DNA of 64,000 bases from Chromatiales bacterium (GCA_016789885.1 JAEUPZ010000031.1:62001-126000); one strand, 5' to 3'. Numbered from the stretch's first letter, positions 29,384-41,406 are shown. Notes: generated from the letters alone by a model not told the origin. Translations and numbers: made by a program.

Positions 29384-30168
29384 CCCGCGCCGCCCAGGCT
29401 CATGCCGATGTGGTGGTAGCCGCCGTCGACGTAGAGGATCTCGCCGGTGACGCCGGCGGCCAGGTCCGAGCACAGGAAGGCCGCCGCGTTGCCGACGTCG
29501 GCCGTGGTCACGTTGCGGCGGATCGGCGAGACGGTCGCCACGTGCTGCAGCATCTGGCGCAGGCCGCCGATGCCGGCCGCGGCGAGGGTCTTGATGGGGC
29601 CAGCCGAGATGCCGTTGACCCGCACGCCGGCCGGGCCCAGCTCCGCCGCCAGGAAGCGCACGTTGGCCTCGAGGCTCGCCTTGGCGGGGCCCATGACGTT
29701 GTAGCTGGGGATGGCCCGGACGGCGCCGAGGTAGCTCAGCGTCAGCAGCGCGCCGCCCGGTGCGAACATCGCCCGCCCGTGCTTGGCGAGTGCCGTGAAG
29801 CTGTAGCTGCTCACGTCGTGGGCCACGCGGAAGCCCTCGCGGGTGACGGAGTCGAGGTAGCTGCCGGCCAGCTGCTCCCGGGGCGCGAAGGCGATGGAGT
29901 GCACCAGTACGTCGAGCTGCGGCCAGTGGGCGCCGAGCGCCGCGTACATGGCCACGATCTCGTCGTCGTGGCTTACGTCCAGCGGCAGGAAGATCGAGGC
30001 GCCCAGCTCGCTGCCGAGCTCGCGCACCCGGTCGGCGAGGCGCTCGTTCTGGTAGGTGAAGGCCAGTTCCGCTCCCTCGCGGCGCAGGGCCTCGGCAATG
30101 CCGTACGCGATGGAGCGGTCGCTCGCGACGCCGGTCACCAGTGCCCGCTTGCCCGTCATGAAGCCCAT
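29380..30168 (-). CDS. fabI: Enoyl-[acyl-carrier-protein] reductase (NADH)
   Basis: Reduces trans-2-enoyl-ACP in each elongation cycle of fatty acid synthesis. The 262-residue protein, the same length as E. coli FabI, has the FabI-type dinucleotide motif [16 protein letters not shown]. The catalytic site is in [16 protein letters not shown] (Tyr-x6-Lys), followed by [15 protein letters not shown] and the C-terminal [16 protein letters not shown]. The ATG at 30168 fits the family start ([12 protein letters not shown]). fabI near ppiD is a familiar order; the kinase cassette sits between them here. TAGAAT on the minus strand (30208-30203) could be its -10. Confidence 0.97.
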   Translation of the reverse strand: MGFMTGKRALVTGVASDRSIAYGIAEALRREGAELAFTYQNERLADRVRELGSELGASIFLPLDVSHDDEIVAMYAALGAHWPQLDVLVHSIAFAPREQLAGSYLDSVTREGFRVAHDVSSYSFTALAKHGRAMFAPGGALLTLSYLGAVRAIPSYNVMGPAKASLEANVRFLAAELGPAGVRVNGISAGPIKTLAAAGIGGLRQMLQHVATVSPIRRNVTTADVGNAAAFLCSDLAAGVTGEILYVDGGYHHIGMSLGGAG

Positions 30169-30202
30169 CGTTCGCGCCTCCCGGCCGATATTCCGAGCGC
30201 GC

Positions 30203-30236
30203 ATTCTACGCGGGCCCGGCGGCCGGCGAATATAAT
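30203..30236. promoter_or_regulatory. Divergent -10 elements between fabI and the methyltransferase
   Basis: On the plus strand a perfect TATAAT lies at 30231-30236, 31 bases before the methyltransferase GTG. On the minus strand TAGAAT (complement of 30203-30208) lies 35 bases before fabI. The -35 regions are GC-rich and not recognisable. Confidence 0.5.
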
Positions 30237-30266
30237 GGCCGCCGGGAGCAGGGCAGGGGTGGCACG

Positions 30267-31031
30267 GTGAACGACGGGTCCGCAGCGATGGGAGCGCCCC
30301 GGTGGCTCGCCGGCGGCACGGGCGCCGCGCTGCTGCACGAAGAGGTGCGGCAGGTGGCCGACGCCCTCGACAGCGTCTTCGGCGACGAGTTCGTCCAGCT
30401 CGGCCAGTGGGGCGATGCCGGCCTCTTCCGCCCCTATGCGCGCACACGACGGCAGGCCGTCGTCGGCCCGCGGCCGGGCCCCGGCGTCGACATCGTGGGC
30501 GAGCTCGACGACCTCTGCATCGGTGGCGACTGCGTCGATGCGGTGCTGCTGCCGCACACCCTCGAGACCGCCGCCGACCCCCACGCCGTGCTGCGCGAGG
30601 TCGACCGCATCCTGCGGCCCGACGGCCACGTCGTGATCGTCGGCTTCAACCCGCTGGGCTGGTGGGGCGCGCGCCACTACGCGACGCGCCGCGCCTTTCC
30701 CGATGGCCTGCAGCGCATGGTGGCCGACTACCGCGTGCGCGACTGGCTGCGCCTGCTCAACTTCCGCGTCCAGCGGGCGGACTTCTACTTCTTCGCCCCG
30801 CCGCTGTACCGGCCGGGCCCCTGGTGCGAGCCCGCCGCAGGGCAGGAGCCACCGCCGCCAGGCCTGCGGGGCCTGGCGACCCGCTTCGCCCACTGGCAGG
30901 GCTTCGCGGCCTGCTACCTGCTGGTGGCCCGCAAGGAAATGTTCTCGATGACGCCGGTCCGCTTCGAGCGGCGGCGGCAGGCCCGCCTCGTGGCGGGCCT
31001 CGTCAACCCGACCACCCGGAACGCCGCGTGA
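30267..31031 (+). CDS. Class I SAM-dependent methyltransferase (YafS-like)
   Basis: A 254-residue methyltransferase-fold protein of unknown substrate. The usual first glycine motif is weak. A post-I region is visible ([19 protein letters not shown]), as is the typical [21 protein letters not shown] strand-helix of methyltransferase domain 11 proteins. It has a GTG start 31 bases after a perfect TATAAT. Its stop overlaps the rnhA GTG (GTGA). The order methyltransferase-rnhA-dnaQ matches the E. coli yafS-rnhA-dnaQ region, which is the main reason for the YafS comparison. Confidence 0.8.
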   Translation: MNDGSAAMGAPRWLAGGTGAALLHEEVRQVADALDSVFGDEFVQLGQWGDAGLFRPYARTRRQAVVGPRPGPGVDIVGELDDLCIGGDCVDAVLLPHTLETAADPHAVLREVDRILRPDGHVVIVGFNPLGWWGARHYATRRAFPDGLQRMVADYRVRDWLRLLNFRVQRADFYFFAPPLYRPGPWCEPAAGQEPPPPGLRGLATRFAHWQGFAACYLLVARKEMFSMTPVRFERRRQARLVAGLVNPTTRNAA

Positions 31032-31525
31032 CCCCCGTCCGCATCCACACCGACGGGGCCTGCCGCGGCAACCCCGGTCCCGGGGGCTGGGGCGTCCTCA
31101 TGGAGGCCGGCAGCGCCCGCTGCGAGATCTGGGGCGGCGAGGCCCCCACCACCAACAACCGCATGGAGATCACGGCGGCCATCGAGGCGCTGCAGGCGCT
31201 GCGCACCGCCTGCGAGGTGGCCCTGTACACCGATTCGCAGTACGTCCGGCGGGGCATCACCGAGTGGCTGCCCAAGTGGAAGCGCAACGGCTGGCGCACC
31301 GCCGACCGCAAGCCCGTGAAGAACGAAGACCTGTGGCGGCGCCTCGACGAGGCCTGCCAGGGGCACCGCGTGCACTGGCACTGGGTGCGTGGCCACGCTG
31401 GTGACCCCGGCAACGAGCGGGCCGACGAGCTGGCGAACCGCGGCCTCGAGGCGACGCTCGCGGCGGGCCGCCCGGTCCGTCACCTGCACCGCACGCCAGC
31501 GGGTGCCGAGGTGGAGGCCCCATGA
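31028..31525 (+). CDS. rnhA: Ribonuclease HI
   Basis: Cleaves the RNA strand of RNA-DNA hybrids, for example at R-loops and Okazaki primers. The 165-residue protein shows all four catalytic carboxylates: Asp9 ([16 protein letters not shown]), Glu47 (TTNNRMEIT), Asp69 (LYTDSQYV) and Asp133 ([10 protein letters not shown]). The basic handle region is present ([20 protein letters not shown]). It starts at a GTG overlapping the preceding stop and ends in an ATGA overlap with dnaQ, so all three genes form a tightly coupled operon. Confidence 0.97.
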   Translation: MTPVRIHTDGACRGNPGPGGWGVLMEAGSARCEIWGGEAPTTNNRMEITAAIEALQALRTACEVALYTDSQYVRRGITEWLPKWKRNGWRTADRKPVKNEDLWRRLDEACQGHRVHWHWVRGHAGDPGNERADELANRGLEATLAAGRPVRHLHRTPAGAEVEAP

Positions 31526-32241
31526 GGCAGGTAGTACTCGACACCGAGACCACGGGTCTCGAGGTGGAGCAGGGGCACCGCATCATCGAGATCGGCTGCG
31601 TCGAGCTCGTCAACCGGCGCCGGACGGGCCGCCGGTTCCACCACTACGTGCAGCCCGGCCGGGACATCGACCCCGGTGCCGTCGAGGTCCACGGCATCAC
31701 CACCGAGATGCTGGCCGGCAAGCCGCGCTTCGCCGAGCTTGCCGACGAGTTCCTCGACTTCATCGGCGGCGCCGAGCTCATCATCCACAACGCGGACTTC
31801 GACGTGGGCTTCCTCGATGCGGAGCTCAAGCAGGCGGGTCGCGAGGGGACCATCGCCACGCTGTGCACCGTGGTCGACAGCCTGGCCGTGGCACGGCGGC
31901 TGCACCCCGGCCAGCGCAACAGCCTCGACGCGCTCTGCAAGCGCTACTCGGTGGACAACTCCGGGCGCGACCTGCACGGCGCTCTCCTCGACGCGGAGCT
32001 GCTGGCCGAGGTCTACCTGGCCATGACGGGCGGGCAGGGGGCCCTGCTGCTCGATGCCGGCCCCGCCGCCGGCGAGGCGCGGCAGGCCGAGGCCCGGCCC
32101 GTGGACCGCCGGGGGCTGGTCCTGGTGGTGCGGGAGCCCAGCGCCGAGGAACAGGCGGCCCACGAACGCTACCTCGCGCTGCTCGACAAGCAATCCGGCG
32201 GGCGCACGGTGTGGCGCCGCGAGACCCCGGCCAACCCCTGA
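31522..32241 (+). CDS. dnaQ: DNA polymerase III epsilon (proofreading) subunit
   Basis: 3'-5' exonuclease that proofreads for the replicative polymerase. The 239-residue protein carries the DEDDh motifs: LDTETTGL with Asp7 and Glu9, the [10 protein letters not shown] segment, and the His/Asp pair in [17 protein letters not shown] near residues 151-157. A flexible tail ends with a segment expected to contact the alpha subunit. Length is close to E. coli DnaQ (243). Its ATG overlaps the rnhA stop. Confidence 0.96.
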   Translation: MRQVVLDTETTGLEVEQGHRIIEIGCVELVNRRRTGRRFHHYVQPGRDIDPGAVEVHGITTEMLAGKPRFAELADEFLDFIGGAELIIHNADFDVGFLDAELKQAGREGTIATLCTVVDSLAVARRLHPGQRNSLDALCKRYSVDNSGRDLHGALLDAELLAEVYLAMTGGQGALLLDAGPAAGEARQAEARPVDRRGLVLVVREPSAEEQAAHERYLALLDKQSGGRTVWRRETPANP

Positions 32242-32392
32242 GTGTGACGGGTGCAGTGGCTGCCGGCGGGGGCGATCGGCAAGAATGTCGACACTTGCGT
32301 AAGCTGGCTGCCGGAACCCGCAGGGGGCCGGGGCCCTGCCGATCCCGGCGCTTCGACCGCGCCGCCCCCAACGCCAACCGCAATCCGGGTTT

Positions 32393-33682
<1,290 letters not shown>

Positions 33683-33721
33683 CGGGGCCGGGGCAGGGCG
33701 TCCAGTGCATAAGGGTCGTTC

Positions 33722-34741
33722 ATGAAGGTTCTCGTCACCGGTGCCGCCGGGTTCATCGGCTCGTTCACGGCCCAGCGCCTGCTGGCCCGGGGTGACGAGG
33801 TCGTCGGCCTCGACAACCTCAACGAGTACTACGACGTCAACCTGAAGAAGGCACGCCTGGCCCGGCTGCAGTCCCAGCCCGGCTTCCGCTTCGCGCTGCT
33901 CGACCTGGTCGACCGCGCGGGGATGGCGGAGCTCTTCGCGAAGGAGCGCTTCGACCGCGTCGTGCACCTTGCCGCCCAGGCCGGCGTGCGCTACTCGATG
34001 ACGAACCCCCACGTGTACGTCGACAGCAACGTGACGGGCACGTTGCACGTCATGGAGGGCTGCAAGGACCATGGCGTCGAGCACCTGGTCTACGCCTCGA
34101 CGAGCTCGGTCTACGGCGCCAATACGCGCATGCCGTTCTCGGTGCACCAGAACGTCGACCACCCGCTGTCGCTGTACGCGGCGACGAAGAAGGCCAACGA
34201 GCTCATGGCCCACACCTACGCAAGCCTGTACGGGCTGCCGGTGACGGGGCTGCGGTTCTTCACCGTCTACGGCCCCTGGGGACGCCCCGACATGGCGCTC
34301 TTCCAGTTCACCCGCAACATCCTGGCGGGCCGGCCCATCGACGTCTTCAACTACGGCAACCACCGCCGCGACTTCACCTACGTCGACGACATCGTCGAGG
34401 GCGTGGTGCGGGCCCTCGACCGCGTGCCGTCGGGCAATCCGGCGTGGAATGCCGACGCCCCGGATCCGGCGACGAGCCGGGCACCGTACCGGCTCTACAA
34501 CATCGGCAACAGCCGGCCCGTGGAGCTCATGAAGTACATCGAGGTGCTCGAGGGCTGCCTCGGGCGCAAGGCCGAGCGCAACCTGCTGCCGCTGCAGCCG
34601 GGCGACGTGCCCGACACCTGGGCCGACGTCGAGGACCTCGACCGTGACGTGGGCTACCGGCCGGCGACGCCCGTCGAGGTGGGCGTGGCCCGTTTCGTCG
34701 ACTGGTACCTCGAGCACTACCGGGGCCGCGACGCGGCCTGA
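33722..34741 (+). CDS. UDP-glucuronate 4-epimerase-like NAD-dependent epimerase
   Basis: Extended short-chain dehydrogenase expected to interconvert UDP-glucuronate and UDP-galacturonate. The 339-residue protein has the NAD motif [19 protein letters not shown] and [12 protein letters not shown]. The catalytic YAATKKANE (Tyr-x3-Lys) is present, along with the [17 protein letters not shown] stretch typical of CapI/LspL-type uronate epimerases. Adjacent tviB-like and ugd genes supply oxidised UDP-sugars, supporting a uronate substrate, possibly the N-acetyl form. It starts 39 bases after the dehydrogenase stop. Confidence 0.87.
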   Translation: MKVLVTGAAGFIGSFTAQRLLARGDEVVGLDNLNEYYDVNLKKARLARLQSQPGFRFALLDLVDRAGMAELFAKERFDRVVHLAAQAGVRYSMTNPHVYVDSNVTGTLHVMEGCKDHGVEHLVYASTSSVYGANTRMPFSVHQNVDHPLSLYAATKKANELMAHTYASLYGLPVTGLRFFTVYGPWGRPDMALFQFTRNILAGRPIDVFNYGNHRRDFTYVDDIVEGVVRALDRVPSGNPAWNADAPDPATSRAPYRLYNIGNSRPVELMKYIEVLEGCLGRKAERNLLPLQPGDVPDTWADVEDLDRDVGYRPATPVEVGVARFVDWYLEHYRGRDAA

Positions 34742-34771
34742 CCCGCCGCGCCCCGAACCGGCAGCGCGGCC

Positions 34772-36427
34772 ATGACCGACCTCGACCAGCTCGTCCGCCA
34801 GACCTCAGGGATGCGCCAGGGCGCGGCCTGGAAGGCGCTCGCCGCGCGGGCGGCGGCCCTGCCAGCCGACTGGCCTGCGCGGCTCCTCGACGCGCCGGGC
34901 CGCTTCGCCGCCTGCAGCCGCGAGGCGGCCGGGCTGCTGCTGGACTTCTCCCGCCACCCTGTCGACGACACGACCCTCGGCCTGCTGGTCGACCTCGCCA
35001 CCGAACGGCACCTGCCCGGGTGGATCGAGGCACTGTTCGACGGCGCCCCGGTGAACACCACCGAAGGGCGTCCAGCGCTGCACATGGCGCTGCGCTCGCC
35101 CCTCGATGGCTTCGGTCACTTCGGCCTCTCCCGCGAGGTGCAGGAAGAAGTCCTCGCCGAGCGTGCCCGCATGCTCGTGTTCGCCGAGGCCGTGCGCCGG
35201 GGCGAGCGGCAGGGCGCCACGGGCAAGCCCTTCCGCACCATCGTCAACATCGGCATCGGCGGCTCCGACCTCGGCCTCGTCATGGCGACCGAGGCCCTGG
35301 CGCCGCGGCTGCAGCCCGGCCTCGACTTCCGCTTTGTCTCGAACATCGACGGCAGCCAGCTGGCCGACGTCATGGCCACGGCGGACCCGGCGACGACGCT
35401 CTTCATCATCTGCTCGAAGAGCTTCAGCACGCTCGAGACTGCCCTGAACGCTGATACGGCCCGGCGCTGGATCATCGACCAGCTCGGCGAGGCCGCCATC
35501 GCCCGGCACTTCGTGGCCGTGTCCACCAACGCCGCCGCCATGGACCGCTTCGGCCTCGCGCCCGACGCCCGTTTCCGCATCTGGGACTGGGTCGGCGGCC
35601 GCTACTCGATGTGGTCCGCCATCGGCCTGGCGCTGGCCATCGGCCTCGGTGGCCACGGCTTCCGCGAGTTCCTGGCCGGTGGCGAGCGGCTCGACCGGCA
35701 CTTCCGCACGGCCCCCCTGCGCGACAACCTGCCCGTACTGCTGGGGTTGCTGGCCGTCTGGAACCAGGATTTCCTCGGCGCCGAAACCCACGCCGTGCTG
35801 CCCTACGACGGCCGCCTGCACCGCTTCGCTGCCTACCTGCAGCAGCTCGAGATGGAGAGCAACGGCAAGGGCGTGACGCACACTGGCGACCCGGTCGCGG
35901 GTCCCACGGGCGCCATCCTCTGGGGTGAGCCGGGGTCGAACGCGCAGCACTCGTTCTTCCAGCTGCTGCACCAGGGCACGCGACGCTTCACGGCGGATTT
36001 CATCGCCCCTGCCAACGGTTCCAGCAGGCTTGCTGCCCAGCATCTGGAGGGCCTCGCCAACATGCTGGCCCAGGCCGAAGCATTCGTGCGCGGCCATGGG
36101 CCTGACGAGGTGAGGGCAGAGCTGGCCGGCCGCGGGCTCGCACCGGCCCTTCAGGAGCGCCTGGTGCCCCACAGGGTCCATCCGGGCGGCCACGCCAGCA
36201 GCATCCTCCTGTGCCGCGAACTGGATCCCGCCGCCCTCGGGGCCCTCGTGGCACTCTACGAGCACAAGGTGTTCGTCCAGGCCGTGGTCTGGGGCATCAA
36301 CCCCTTCGACCAGTGGGGCGTGGAGCTCGGCAAGCGCCTGGCGGTGCCCATGCACGCCGCGCTGACGGGCGAGGGCGACGCACGCCTGCCCGGGGCCGGC
36401 GAGGTCATCCGGGCCTGGCGGCGCTGA
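34772..36427 (+). CDS. pgi: Glucose-6-phosphate isomerase
   Basis: Interconverts glucose-6-phosphate and fructose-6-phosphate. The 551-residue protein matches E. coli Pgi in length. Its motifs are [30 protein letters not shown] (phosphate site), [20 protein letters not shown], and the Pgi-specific [24 protein letters not shown] region with the catalytic His. C-terminal conserved elements include [23 protein letters not shown]. Its location among sugar-nucleotide genes suggests a role in supplying fructose-6-phosphate for GDP-mannose and glucose-6-phosphate for UDP-glucose, though it may also be the housekeeping copy. Confidence 0.96.
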   Translation: MTDLDQLVRQTSGMRQGAAWKALAARAAALPADWPARLLDAPGRFAACSREAAGLLLDFSRHPVDDTTLGLLVDLATERHLPGWIEALFDGAPVNTTEGRPALHMALRSPLDGFGHFGLSREVQEEVLAERARMLVFAEAVRRGERQGATGKPFRTIVNIGIGGSDLGLVMATEALAPRLQPGLDFRFVSNIDGSQLADVMATADPATTLFIICSKSFSTLETALNADTARRWIIDQLGEAAIARHFVAVSTNAAAMDRFGLAPDARFRIWDWVGGRYSMWSAIGLALAIGLGGHGFREFLAGGERLDRHFRTAPLRDNLPVLLGLLAVWNQDFLGAETHAVLPYDGRLHRFAAYLQQLEMESNGKGVTHTGDPVAGPTGAILWGEPGSNAQHSFFQLLHQGTRRFTADFIAPANGSSRLAAQHLEGLANMLAQAEAFVRGHGPDEVRAELAGRGLAPALQERLVPHRVHPGGHASSILLCRELDPAALGALVALYEHKVFVQAVVWGINPFDQWGVELGKRLAVPMHAALTGEGDARLPGAGEVIRAWRR

Positions 36428-36473
36428 TCGCGGCGCCGGGCCAGCAACCAACAACCAGAGCGAAAGAACCGCG

Positions 36474-37811
36474 ATGAAAGTCACCGTCCACGGCACCGGC
36501 TACGTCGGCCTCGTCACCGGGGCCTGCCTCGCCGAGGCGGGCAACCACGTCACCTGCGTCGACATCGACCAGGGCAAGGTCGCCATGCTCGAGCGGGGCG
36601 AGATCCCCATCTACGAGCCGGGGCTGGAAGCCATCGTCCGGCGCAACCATGCGGCGGGACGGCTGCTCTTCACGACGGACGTTGCGGCCGGCGTGCACTA
36701 CGGCGAGCTGCAGTTCATCGCCGTCGGCACGCCGAAGAACGAGGACGGCTCGGCCGACCTCCGTCACGTGCTGGCGGTGGCCACCTCCATCGGCGAGCAC
36801 CTCGACGGCTACAAAGTGATCGTCGACAAGAGCACCGTGCCGGTGGGTACGGCCGACCGCGTGCGCGAGACCGTCGCCGGCGTATTGAAGAAACGCGGCA
36901 TCGACACGCCGTTCGACGTGGTCTCGAACCCGGAATTCCTGAAGGAAGGCGCCGCCGTCGGCGACTTCATGAAGCCCGACCGCATCATCGTCGGCACCGA
37001 TAGCCCCCGGGCCACGGAGCTGCTGCGGCAGCTGTACGAGCCCTTCAGCCGCAACCATGACAAGCTGATCGTCATGGACGTGCGCTCGGCCGAGCTCACC
37101 AAGTACGCCGCCAACGTCATGCTGGCGACCAAGATCAGCCTCATGAACGAGCTGGCCAACATCGCCGAGCGCTACGGCGCCGACGTCGAGCAGGTGCGCG
37201 TCGGCATCGGCTCGGATCCCCGCATCGGCTACTCGTTCATCTATCCGGGCTGCGGCTACGGCGGCTCGTGCTTCCCGAAGGACGTGCACGCGCTGATCCA
37301 GTCGGCCGACGAGATCGGCTACCGGGCCGAGCTCGTCGAGGCCGTGAACAGCGTGAACGAGCGGCAGAAGGGCGTGCTCTACCGCCGCATCGAGAAGTTC
37401 TTCGACGGCAACCTCAAGGGGCGGACGTTCGCGCTCTGGGGTCTCGCCTTCAAGCCCAACACCGACGACATGCGCGAGGCCCCGAGCCGCGTGCTCATGG
37501 AGGCGCTGTGGGCCGCCGGCGCCACGGTGCACGCCTACGACCCCCAGTCCATGCAGGAGACCCGCCGCATCTACGGCGACCGCAAGGACCTGGTGCTGCA
37601 CGCCTCGGCCGAGGCGGCACTGAAGGGCGCCGATGCCCTGGTGGTCGTCACCGAGTGGCAGGAGTTCCGCAGCCCGGACTTCGAGACCATCCGGCGGTCC
37701 CTCAAGGCGCCGGTGATTTTTGATGGCCGGAACCTGTACGATCCGAAGCTGATGGCGAAGCAGGGTTTCCGCTATTTCGGCATCGGCCGGGGCGAGCGCC
37801 TGCCCGTGTAG
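36474..37811 (+). CDS. ugd: UDP-glucose 6-dehydrogenase
   Basis: Oxidises UDP-glucose to UDP-glucuronate with two NAD. The 445-residue protein has the Rossmann motif [17 protein letters not shown], then [12 protein letters not shown]. The catalytic cysteine lies in [15 protein letters not shown] (about residue 265), and the C-terminal domain has [18 protein letters not shown]. The product feeds the uronate epimerase at 33722-34741. It lies 46 bases after pgi and 25 bases before manC, all on one strand. Confidence 0.97.
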   Translation: MKVTVHGTGYVGLVTGACLAEAGNHVTCVDIDQGKVAMLERGEIPIYEPGLEAIVRRNHAAGRLLFTTDVAAGVHYGELQFIAVGTPKNEDGSADLRHVLAVATSIGEHLDGYKVIVDKSTVPVGTADRVRETVAGVLKKRGIDTPFDVVSNPEFLKEGAAVGDFMKPDRIIVGTDSPRATELLRQLYEPFSRNHDKLIVMDVRSAELTKYAANVMLATKISLMNELANIAERYGADVEQVRVGIGSDPRIGYSFIYPGCGYGGSCFPKDVHALIQSADEIGYRAELVEAVNSVNERQKGVLYRRIEKFFDGNLKGRTFALWGLAFKPNTDDMREAPSRVLMEALWAAGATVHAYDPQSMQETRRIYGDRKDLVLHASAEAALKGADALVVVTEWQEFRSPDFETIRRSLKAPVIFDGRNLYDPKLMAKQGFRYFGIGRGERLPV

Positions 37812-37836
37812 CGGAATGGGGTAACAGGGGGGGTAG

Positions 37837-39258
37837 ATGATCGTCCCGGTCATCCTGTGTGGCGGATCCGGGACCCGATTGTGGCCCCTGGCCCGGGCCG
37901 GACTGCCCAAGCCCCTGCTGTCGCTCACCGCCGACAACTCGCTGCTGCAGGAGACGCTGCTGCGTCTCGAGGGGCTCGTGCCCGAGCCGGCACCCCCCGT
38001 CGTCGTCTGCAACGAAGCGCACCGTTTCCTCGTGGCGTCCCAGCTGCGCGCGCTGGGCATCGCCCGCCCACGCCTGGTGCTGGAGCCCGAGGGGCGCAGC
38101 ACCGCCCCGGCCGTGAGCCTGGGGGCGCTGGTGGCGGCGGAGCAGTGGGGGCCCGAGGTTCTGCTCCTCGTGCTGCCGGCCGACCACGTCATTTCGCGGC
38201 CCGACGCCTTCGTCGCAGCCATCGAAGCCGGCCTGCCGGCAGCCCGGCAGGGTCATCTGGTGGCCTTCGGGGTCCGGCCCACCCGGCCCGAGACCGGCTA
38301 TGGCTACGTGGCGACGGCCCCCGGGCCTTCAGCCGGTGTCCTGCGCATCGCCGAGTTCATCGAGAAGCCCGACGAGGCTGCGGCCCGGCGGTACCTCGCC
38401 GCCGGAACCTTCCTGTGGAACAGCGGCATGTTCCTGTTCCGCGCCGATGCCTGGCAGCGCGAGCTGCTCCGGCATGCCCCGGACATGGCTGCGGCCATCA
38501 GCCCGGGCTTGCTCAGTCGGGACGGCGACGACGTCATGGTCGATGCGCAGGCCTTCGCCGCCTGTCGCAGCGGGTCCATCGACCGGGCGGTCATGGAGAA
38601 AACGGACCGTGGCGTCGTCGTGCCCCTGGACGCCGGCTGGGAAGACGCCGGCTCCTACGCGGCGCTGCGGGAGATCGGCCCGCGCGACCCGGCGGGCAAC
38701 GCGCTGCGCGGCGACGTGCTTTCCATCGACAGCCGCGACTGTTACGTCCGTTCCCGGGGCCGGCTTGTCGGCGTCATCGGCCTCGACGGTTGCGTCGTGG
38801 TCGAGACGGCCGACGCGGTGCTGGTAGCGCCGCTGGAGCGCTCCCAGGAGGTCGGCCGGCTCGTCGAGGAACTCGAGGCCCGCGGGCGCGCCGAGTCCCG
38901 CGAGGGGCGCGAGGTCATGAAGCCCTGGGGCAGCTACGACAGCCTGGCCCGCGGGACCGGCTTCCAGGTCAAACGGCTGACGGTGCTGCCCGGCGGGCAG
39001 CTGTCACTGCAGATGCACCAGCGACGCGCCGAGCACTGGGTGGTGGTGGCCGGCAGCGCCCGGGTCACCTGCGACGACGACGTTCGGGACCTGCGGCCCG
39101 GCGACCACGCCTACATCCCCGCCGGTGCCCGGCACCGCATCGAGAACGCCGGCAGCGCGGTGCTCCACATCATCGAGGTGCAGGTCGGCGACTACCTCGG
39201 TGAGGACGACATCGTGCGGTTCGAGGACCGCTACGGGCGGGCGGGGCGGACGGACTGA
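37837..39258 (+). CDS. manC: Mannose-1-phosphate guanylyltransferase/mannose-6-phosphate isomerase
   Basis: Bifunctional enzyme producing GDP-mannose. The 473-residue protein starts with the nucleotidyltransferase loop VILCGGSGTRLWPLARAGLPKPLL and has FIEKPDEAAARRYLAAG and NSGMFLFRADAW. The C-terminal type II isomerase cupin contains KRLTVLPGGQLSLQMHQRRAEHW and the YIPAGARHRIEN metal-site region. Length matches AlgA/ManC (about 480). No manB/algC phosphomannomutase is present in this window, so mannose-1-phosphate must come from a gene elsewhere. Confidence 0.95.
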   Translation: MIVPVILCGGSGTRLWPLARAGLPKPLLSLTADNSLLQETLLRLEGLVPEPAPPVVVCNEAHRFLVASQLRALGIARPRLVLEPEGRSTAPAVSLGALVAAEQWGPEVLLLVLPADHVISRPDAFVAAIEAGLPAARQGHLVAFGVRPTRPETGYGYVATAPGPSAGVLRIAEFIEKPDEAAARRYLAAGTFLWNSGMFLFRADAWQRELLRHAPDMAAAISPGLLSRDGDDVMVDAQAFAACRSGSIDRAVMEKTDRGVVVPLDAGWEDAGSYAALREIGPRDPAGNALRGDVLSIDSRDCYVRSRGRLVGVIGLDGCVVVETADAVLVAPLERSQEVGRLVEELEARGRAESREGREVMKPWGSYDSLARGTGFQVKRLTVLPGGQLSLQMHQRRAEHWVVVAGSARVTCDDDVRDLRPGDHAYIPAGARHRIENAGSAVLHIIEVQVGDYLGEDDIVRFEDRYGRAGRTD

Positions 39259-39398
39259 ATGCACCCGGAGGGGCGGCGGCTGCGGGTCCGCTGCACCCTG
39301 GCGACCGACAGCCATGCGGCCAATTCCCACCCAGCGCACAATCGGACCTATCCGCCCTCCGCTATCATCAGGCAGCGTGGTGCAGTTTGCGTCCATCC

Positions 39399-39554
39399 GT
39401 GAAACCCTTGTCCGTGGCGAGGCATCGCGCCCATCAGCCGGTGTTCATCCTGCTTCTGACCATATGTGCTGGAATGGTGGGGGCTGGCGCGCCATTGCGC
39501 GCATCTGCGCGATCTGCCGACGTGCTCAGGCTGCCAGTCCAGCCGGGAGGTTAG
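39399..39554 (+). CDS. Possible 51-residue secreted or membrane peptide
   Basis: In the 300-base gap after manC, a GTG-started frame encodes 51 residues: a basic start (KPLSVARHRAHQP), a hydrophobic run (VFILLLTICAGMVGAG) and a short tail. That composition is signal-peptide-like. It ends 4 bases before the ATG of the TPR gene. There is no good ribosome site and no known family, so it may be leader sequence rather than a gene. The rest of the gap (39259-39398) shows nothing clear. Confidence 0.3.
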   Translation: MKPLSVARHRAHQPVFILLLTICAGMVGAGAPLRASARSADVLRLPVQPGG

Positions 39555-39558
39555 AGTC

Positions 39559-40395
39559 ATGCGTGCTCTGTTGATGCTGCCTATCAGTGTCGGGCTGCCG
39601 TTCGGCGGCCCGGTGTCCGCACGGGAGCGCGTGGCCGACCCCCGGTGTCGCGGCGGGGTGCGGTCCTCGCGGGGCTGGTTCCTTGTCGCCTGCCTGTCGC
39701 AGGTCCTTGCTGGCAGTGCCTGGGGCTTCACTTTCGTGCCCACCACCGCCGAGTGGAACGCATGGCCGGCCTACTGTCGTGCGAAGTATTCGTCCTTGTC
39801 GCTCGACATGGTCTTCAACTCCGGATACTACGGGCGGGTCTCACCTCAGGAGGTCGCGAGAACCAAGGCCGAGCTTGGCAAGGCTTGGGACGGCGTGCAT
39901 CACCACTGCGCCGGACTCTCGAACTTCCAGCGTGCCGTGGCTGCAAGTCAGGAGAGCCAGCGGAAGTCGCTGCTCAAGCAGGCCTACGGCGACACGCAGT
40001 ATTCGCTGGTGCGCATCGACCAGACGAACGTGCTGTATGCCCCGATGTCGGTCCAGATGGGGCTGGTCGCCAGGGCCCAGGGCAACTGGGCGCGCGCCAT
40101 GCAGCACTTCGATGCTGCCATCGCCGCGCGGCCCGATCTCCCGGACGGCTATCAGGGGGCGGCCATGATTCATCGGGATCGACGAGACCTCGAGGCAGCC
40201 CGTGACATTCTGGTTCGGGGCAACGAAGCGGTTGGGGGCGGCTCCGCCGAGATCCACTACACCCTGGGTCTCGTACTCTTCGACATGAAGCAGTATGAGG
40301 CTGCCGCCGAACACGCGCGCCGCGCCTATGATCTCGGCTACCCGCTTCCTGGCTTGCGGCGAAAGCTGGCGACGGCCGGCGTCACGGTCGACTGA
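39559..40395 (+). CDS. Exported TPR-repeat protein of the polysaccharide locus
   Basis: A 278-residue protein of unknown function. From the ATG at 39559, with GGGAGG 8 bases upstream, the first 33 residues are unusual. An in-frame GTG at 39658 would start with a textbook signal peptide (RSSRGWFLVACLSQVLAGSAWG), so the true start may be there. The C-terminal half holds TPR-like helices (APMSVQMGLVARAQGNWARA, AIAARPDLPDGYQGAAMIHR, LVLFDMKQYEAAAEHARRAY). Probably periplasmic. It follows manC and precedes an acyltransferase-like gene, suggesting a scaffold role in polysaccharide assembly. Base composition is visibly less GC-rich than the core genes. Confidence 0.65.
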   Translation: MRALLMLPISVGLPFGGPVSARERVADPRCRGGVRSSRGWFLVACLSQVLAGSAWGFTFVPTTAEWNAWPAYCRAKYSSLSLDMVFNSGYYGRVSPQEVARTKAELGKAWDGVHHHCAGLSNFQRAVAASQESQRKSLLKQAYGDTQYSLVRIDQTNVLYAPMSVQMGLVARAQGNWARAMQHFDAAIAARPDLPDGYQGAAMIHRDRRDLEAARDILVRGNEAVGGGSAEIHYTLGLVLFDMKQYEAAAEHARRAYDLGYPLPGLRRKLATAGVTVD

Positions 40396-40435
40396 CGCCG
40401 TCCGCAGCTTCGTCGTCCGCCGCCACGGCACCACC

Positions 40436-41152
40436 ATGGGCAATCTCCTGTCGCGGCTTGCTGGCCCGTTTCGCGAGTTCGGCGCATTCTCGGGCCTGCT
40501 CTACGCCGCGTCGCGTGTGCTGCCGATGTTGTCCCCCCGGCTCAACCTCTACGTCTATGATCTGATGGTGCAGCCCGTAACGGGCAAGGCCCTGCTTCCG
40601 CAGAGGCTCAGCCAGGCATTCTCGGTGGCGCCGATCGGTCCGGAAGCTGCTGAGCTCGGCCTGATGCCGGCCCCACGTTCCGTGATCGAGGGTCGCTTTG
40701 CCCAAGGCTCGATCTGCCTGGGCGCGTGGAGGGGCGGGCAACTGACGGGCTACATGTGGCTGTGTCCGTCCCGCTATGACGAGGATGAGGTCCGGTGCCG
40801 CTATCAGCTGCTGCCGGCTGGGCAGAGCGTATTCGACTTCGACGTTCACATCTTTCCCGAGCACCGGCTGGGATTTGCCTTCGTGGCGCTCTGGAATGGC
40901 GCCAACCACTGGCTGCAGGACCAGGGCGTGAAGTTCAGCTTCAGCCGGATCAGTCGTTTCAACGTCGCATCGCGCCGTGCGCACACCCGTCTCGGCTGCC
41001 GACGCTTAGGCAGTGCCGCATTCCTGCGGGCTGGTCAGGCTCAAGTCATGGTCGCTACCGTCAGTCCGTATGTCGACATTTCGACGCGTAGCACCGCAAG
41101 CCCCACGATGAACCTGCAACCTCCAGCATCCGACCTGCCGGTATCTCGTTAG
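40436..41152 (+). CDS. GNAT-like acyltransferase family protein
   Basis: A 238-residue protein without a confident family. The centre and C-terminal half resemble an N-acyltransferase (GNAT) fold. ICLGAWRGGQLTGYMWLC matches the beta-sheet before the cofactor site, and HIFPEHRLGFAFVALWNGANHWLQDQ occupies the acetyl-CoA-loop region. FSFSRISRFNVASRRAHTRLGCRRLG is typical of the last GNAT motif (NxxSxRxHxRLGF). The N-terminus contains a hydrophobic helix. It begins 40 bases after the TPR gene. A role in acylating a sugar or lipid intermediate is inference. The 254-base gap after it holds an imperfect nested hairpin (about 41209-41244) and no gene. Confidence 0.6.
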   Translation: MGNLLSRLAGPFREFGAFSGLLYAASRVLPMLSPRLNLYVYDLMVQPVTGKALLPQRLSQAFSVAPIGPEAAELGLMPAPRSVIEGRFAQGSICLGAWRGGQLTGYMWLCPSRYDEDEVRCRYQLLPAGQSVFDFDVHIFPEHRLGFAFVALWNGANHWLQDQGVKFSFSRISRFNVASRRAHTRLGCRRLGSAAFLRAGQAQVMVATVSPYVDISTRSTASPTMNLQPPASDLPVSR

Positions 41153-41406
41153 CACGTTGCTGTAGCGGTTGGTGGCATGTCGTGATGATGGATGGTGTGA
41201 CCTGAGCCGTGCGATGCCGACCCACACTCGGCACGGTTGAGGAGGCCTGCAGGTATGGCGCCCTGACTCGGGCCGGCGGATTTGGCGCGGAGATCACGCG
41301 ACTTCCGATGTCCTGATTTCGGGTGACTGCTGTCGATCGTAAGCTCCCCACGGCGGTGGACAGTGACGCCTGCGCCATAGGCCGGCGCTGCTCCTGACAG
41401 AAAGCT

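Noticed and set aside
41209..41244. Nested inverted repeat between the acyltransferase-like and methyltransferase genes as a bidirectional terminator
   Set aside because: No T-run on either strand and an imperfect outer stem; evidence is too weak for a terminator call.
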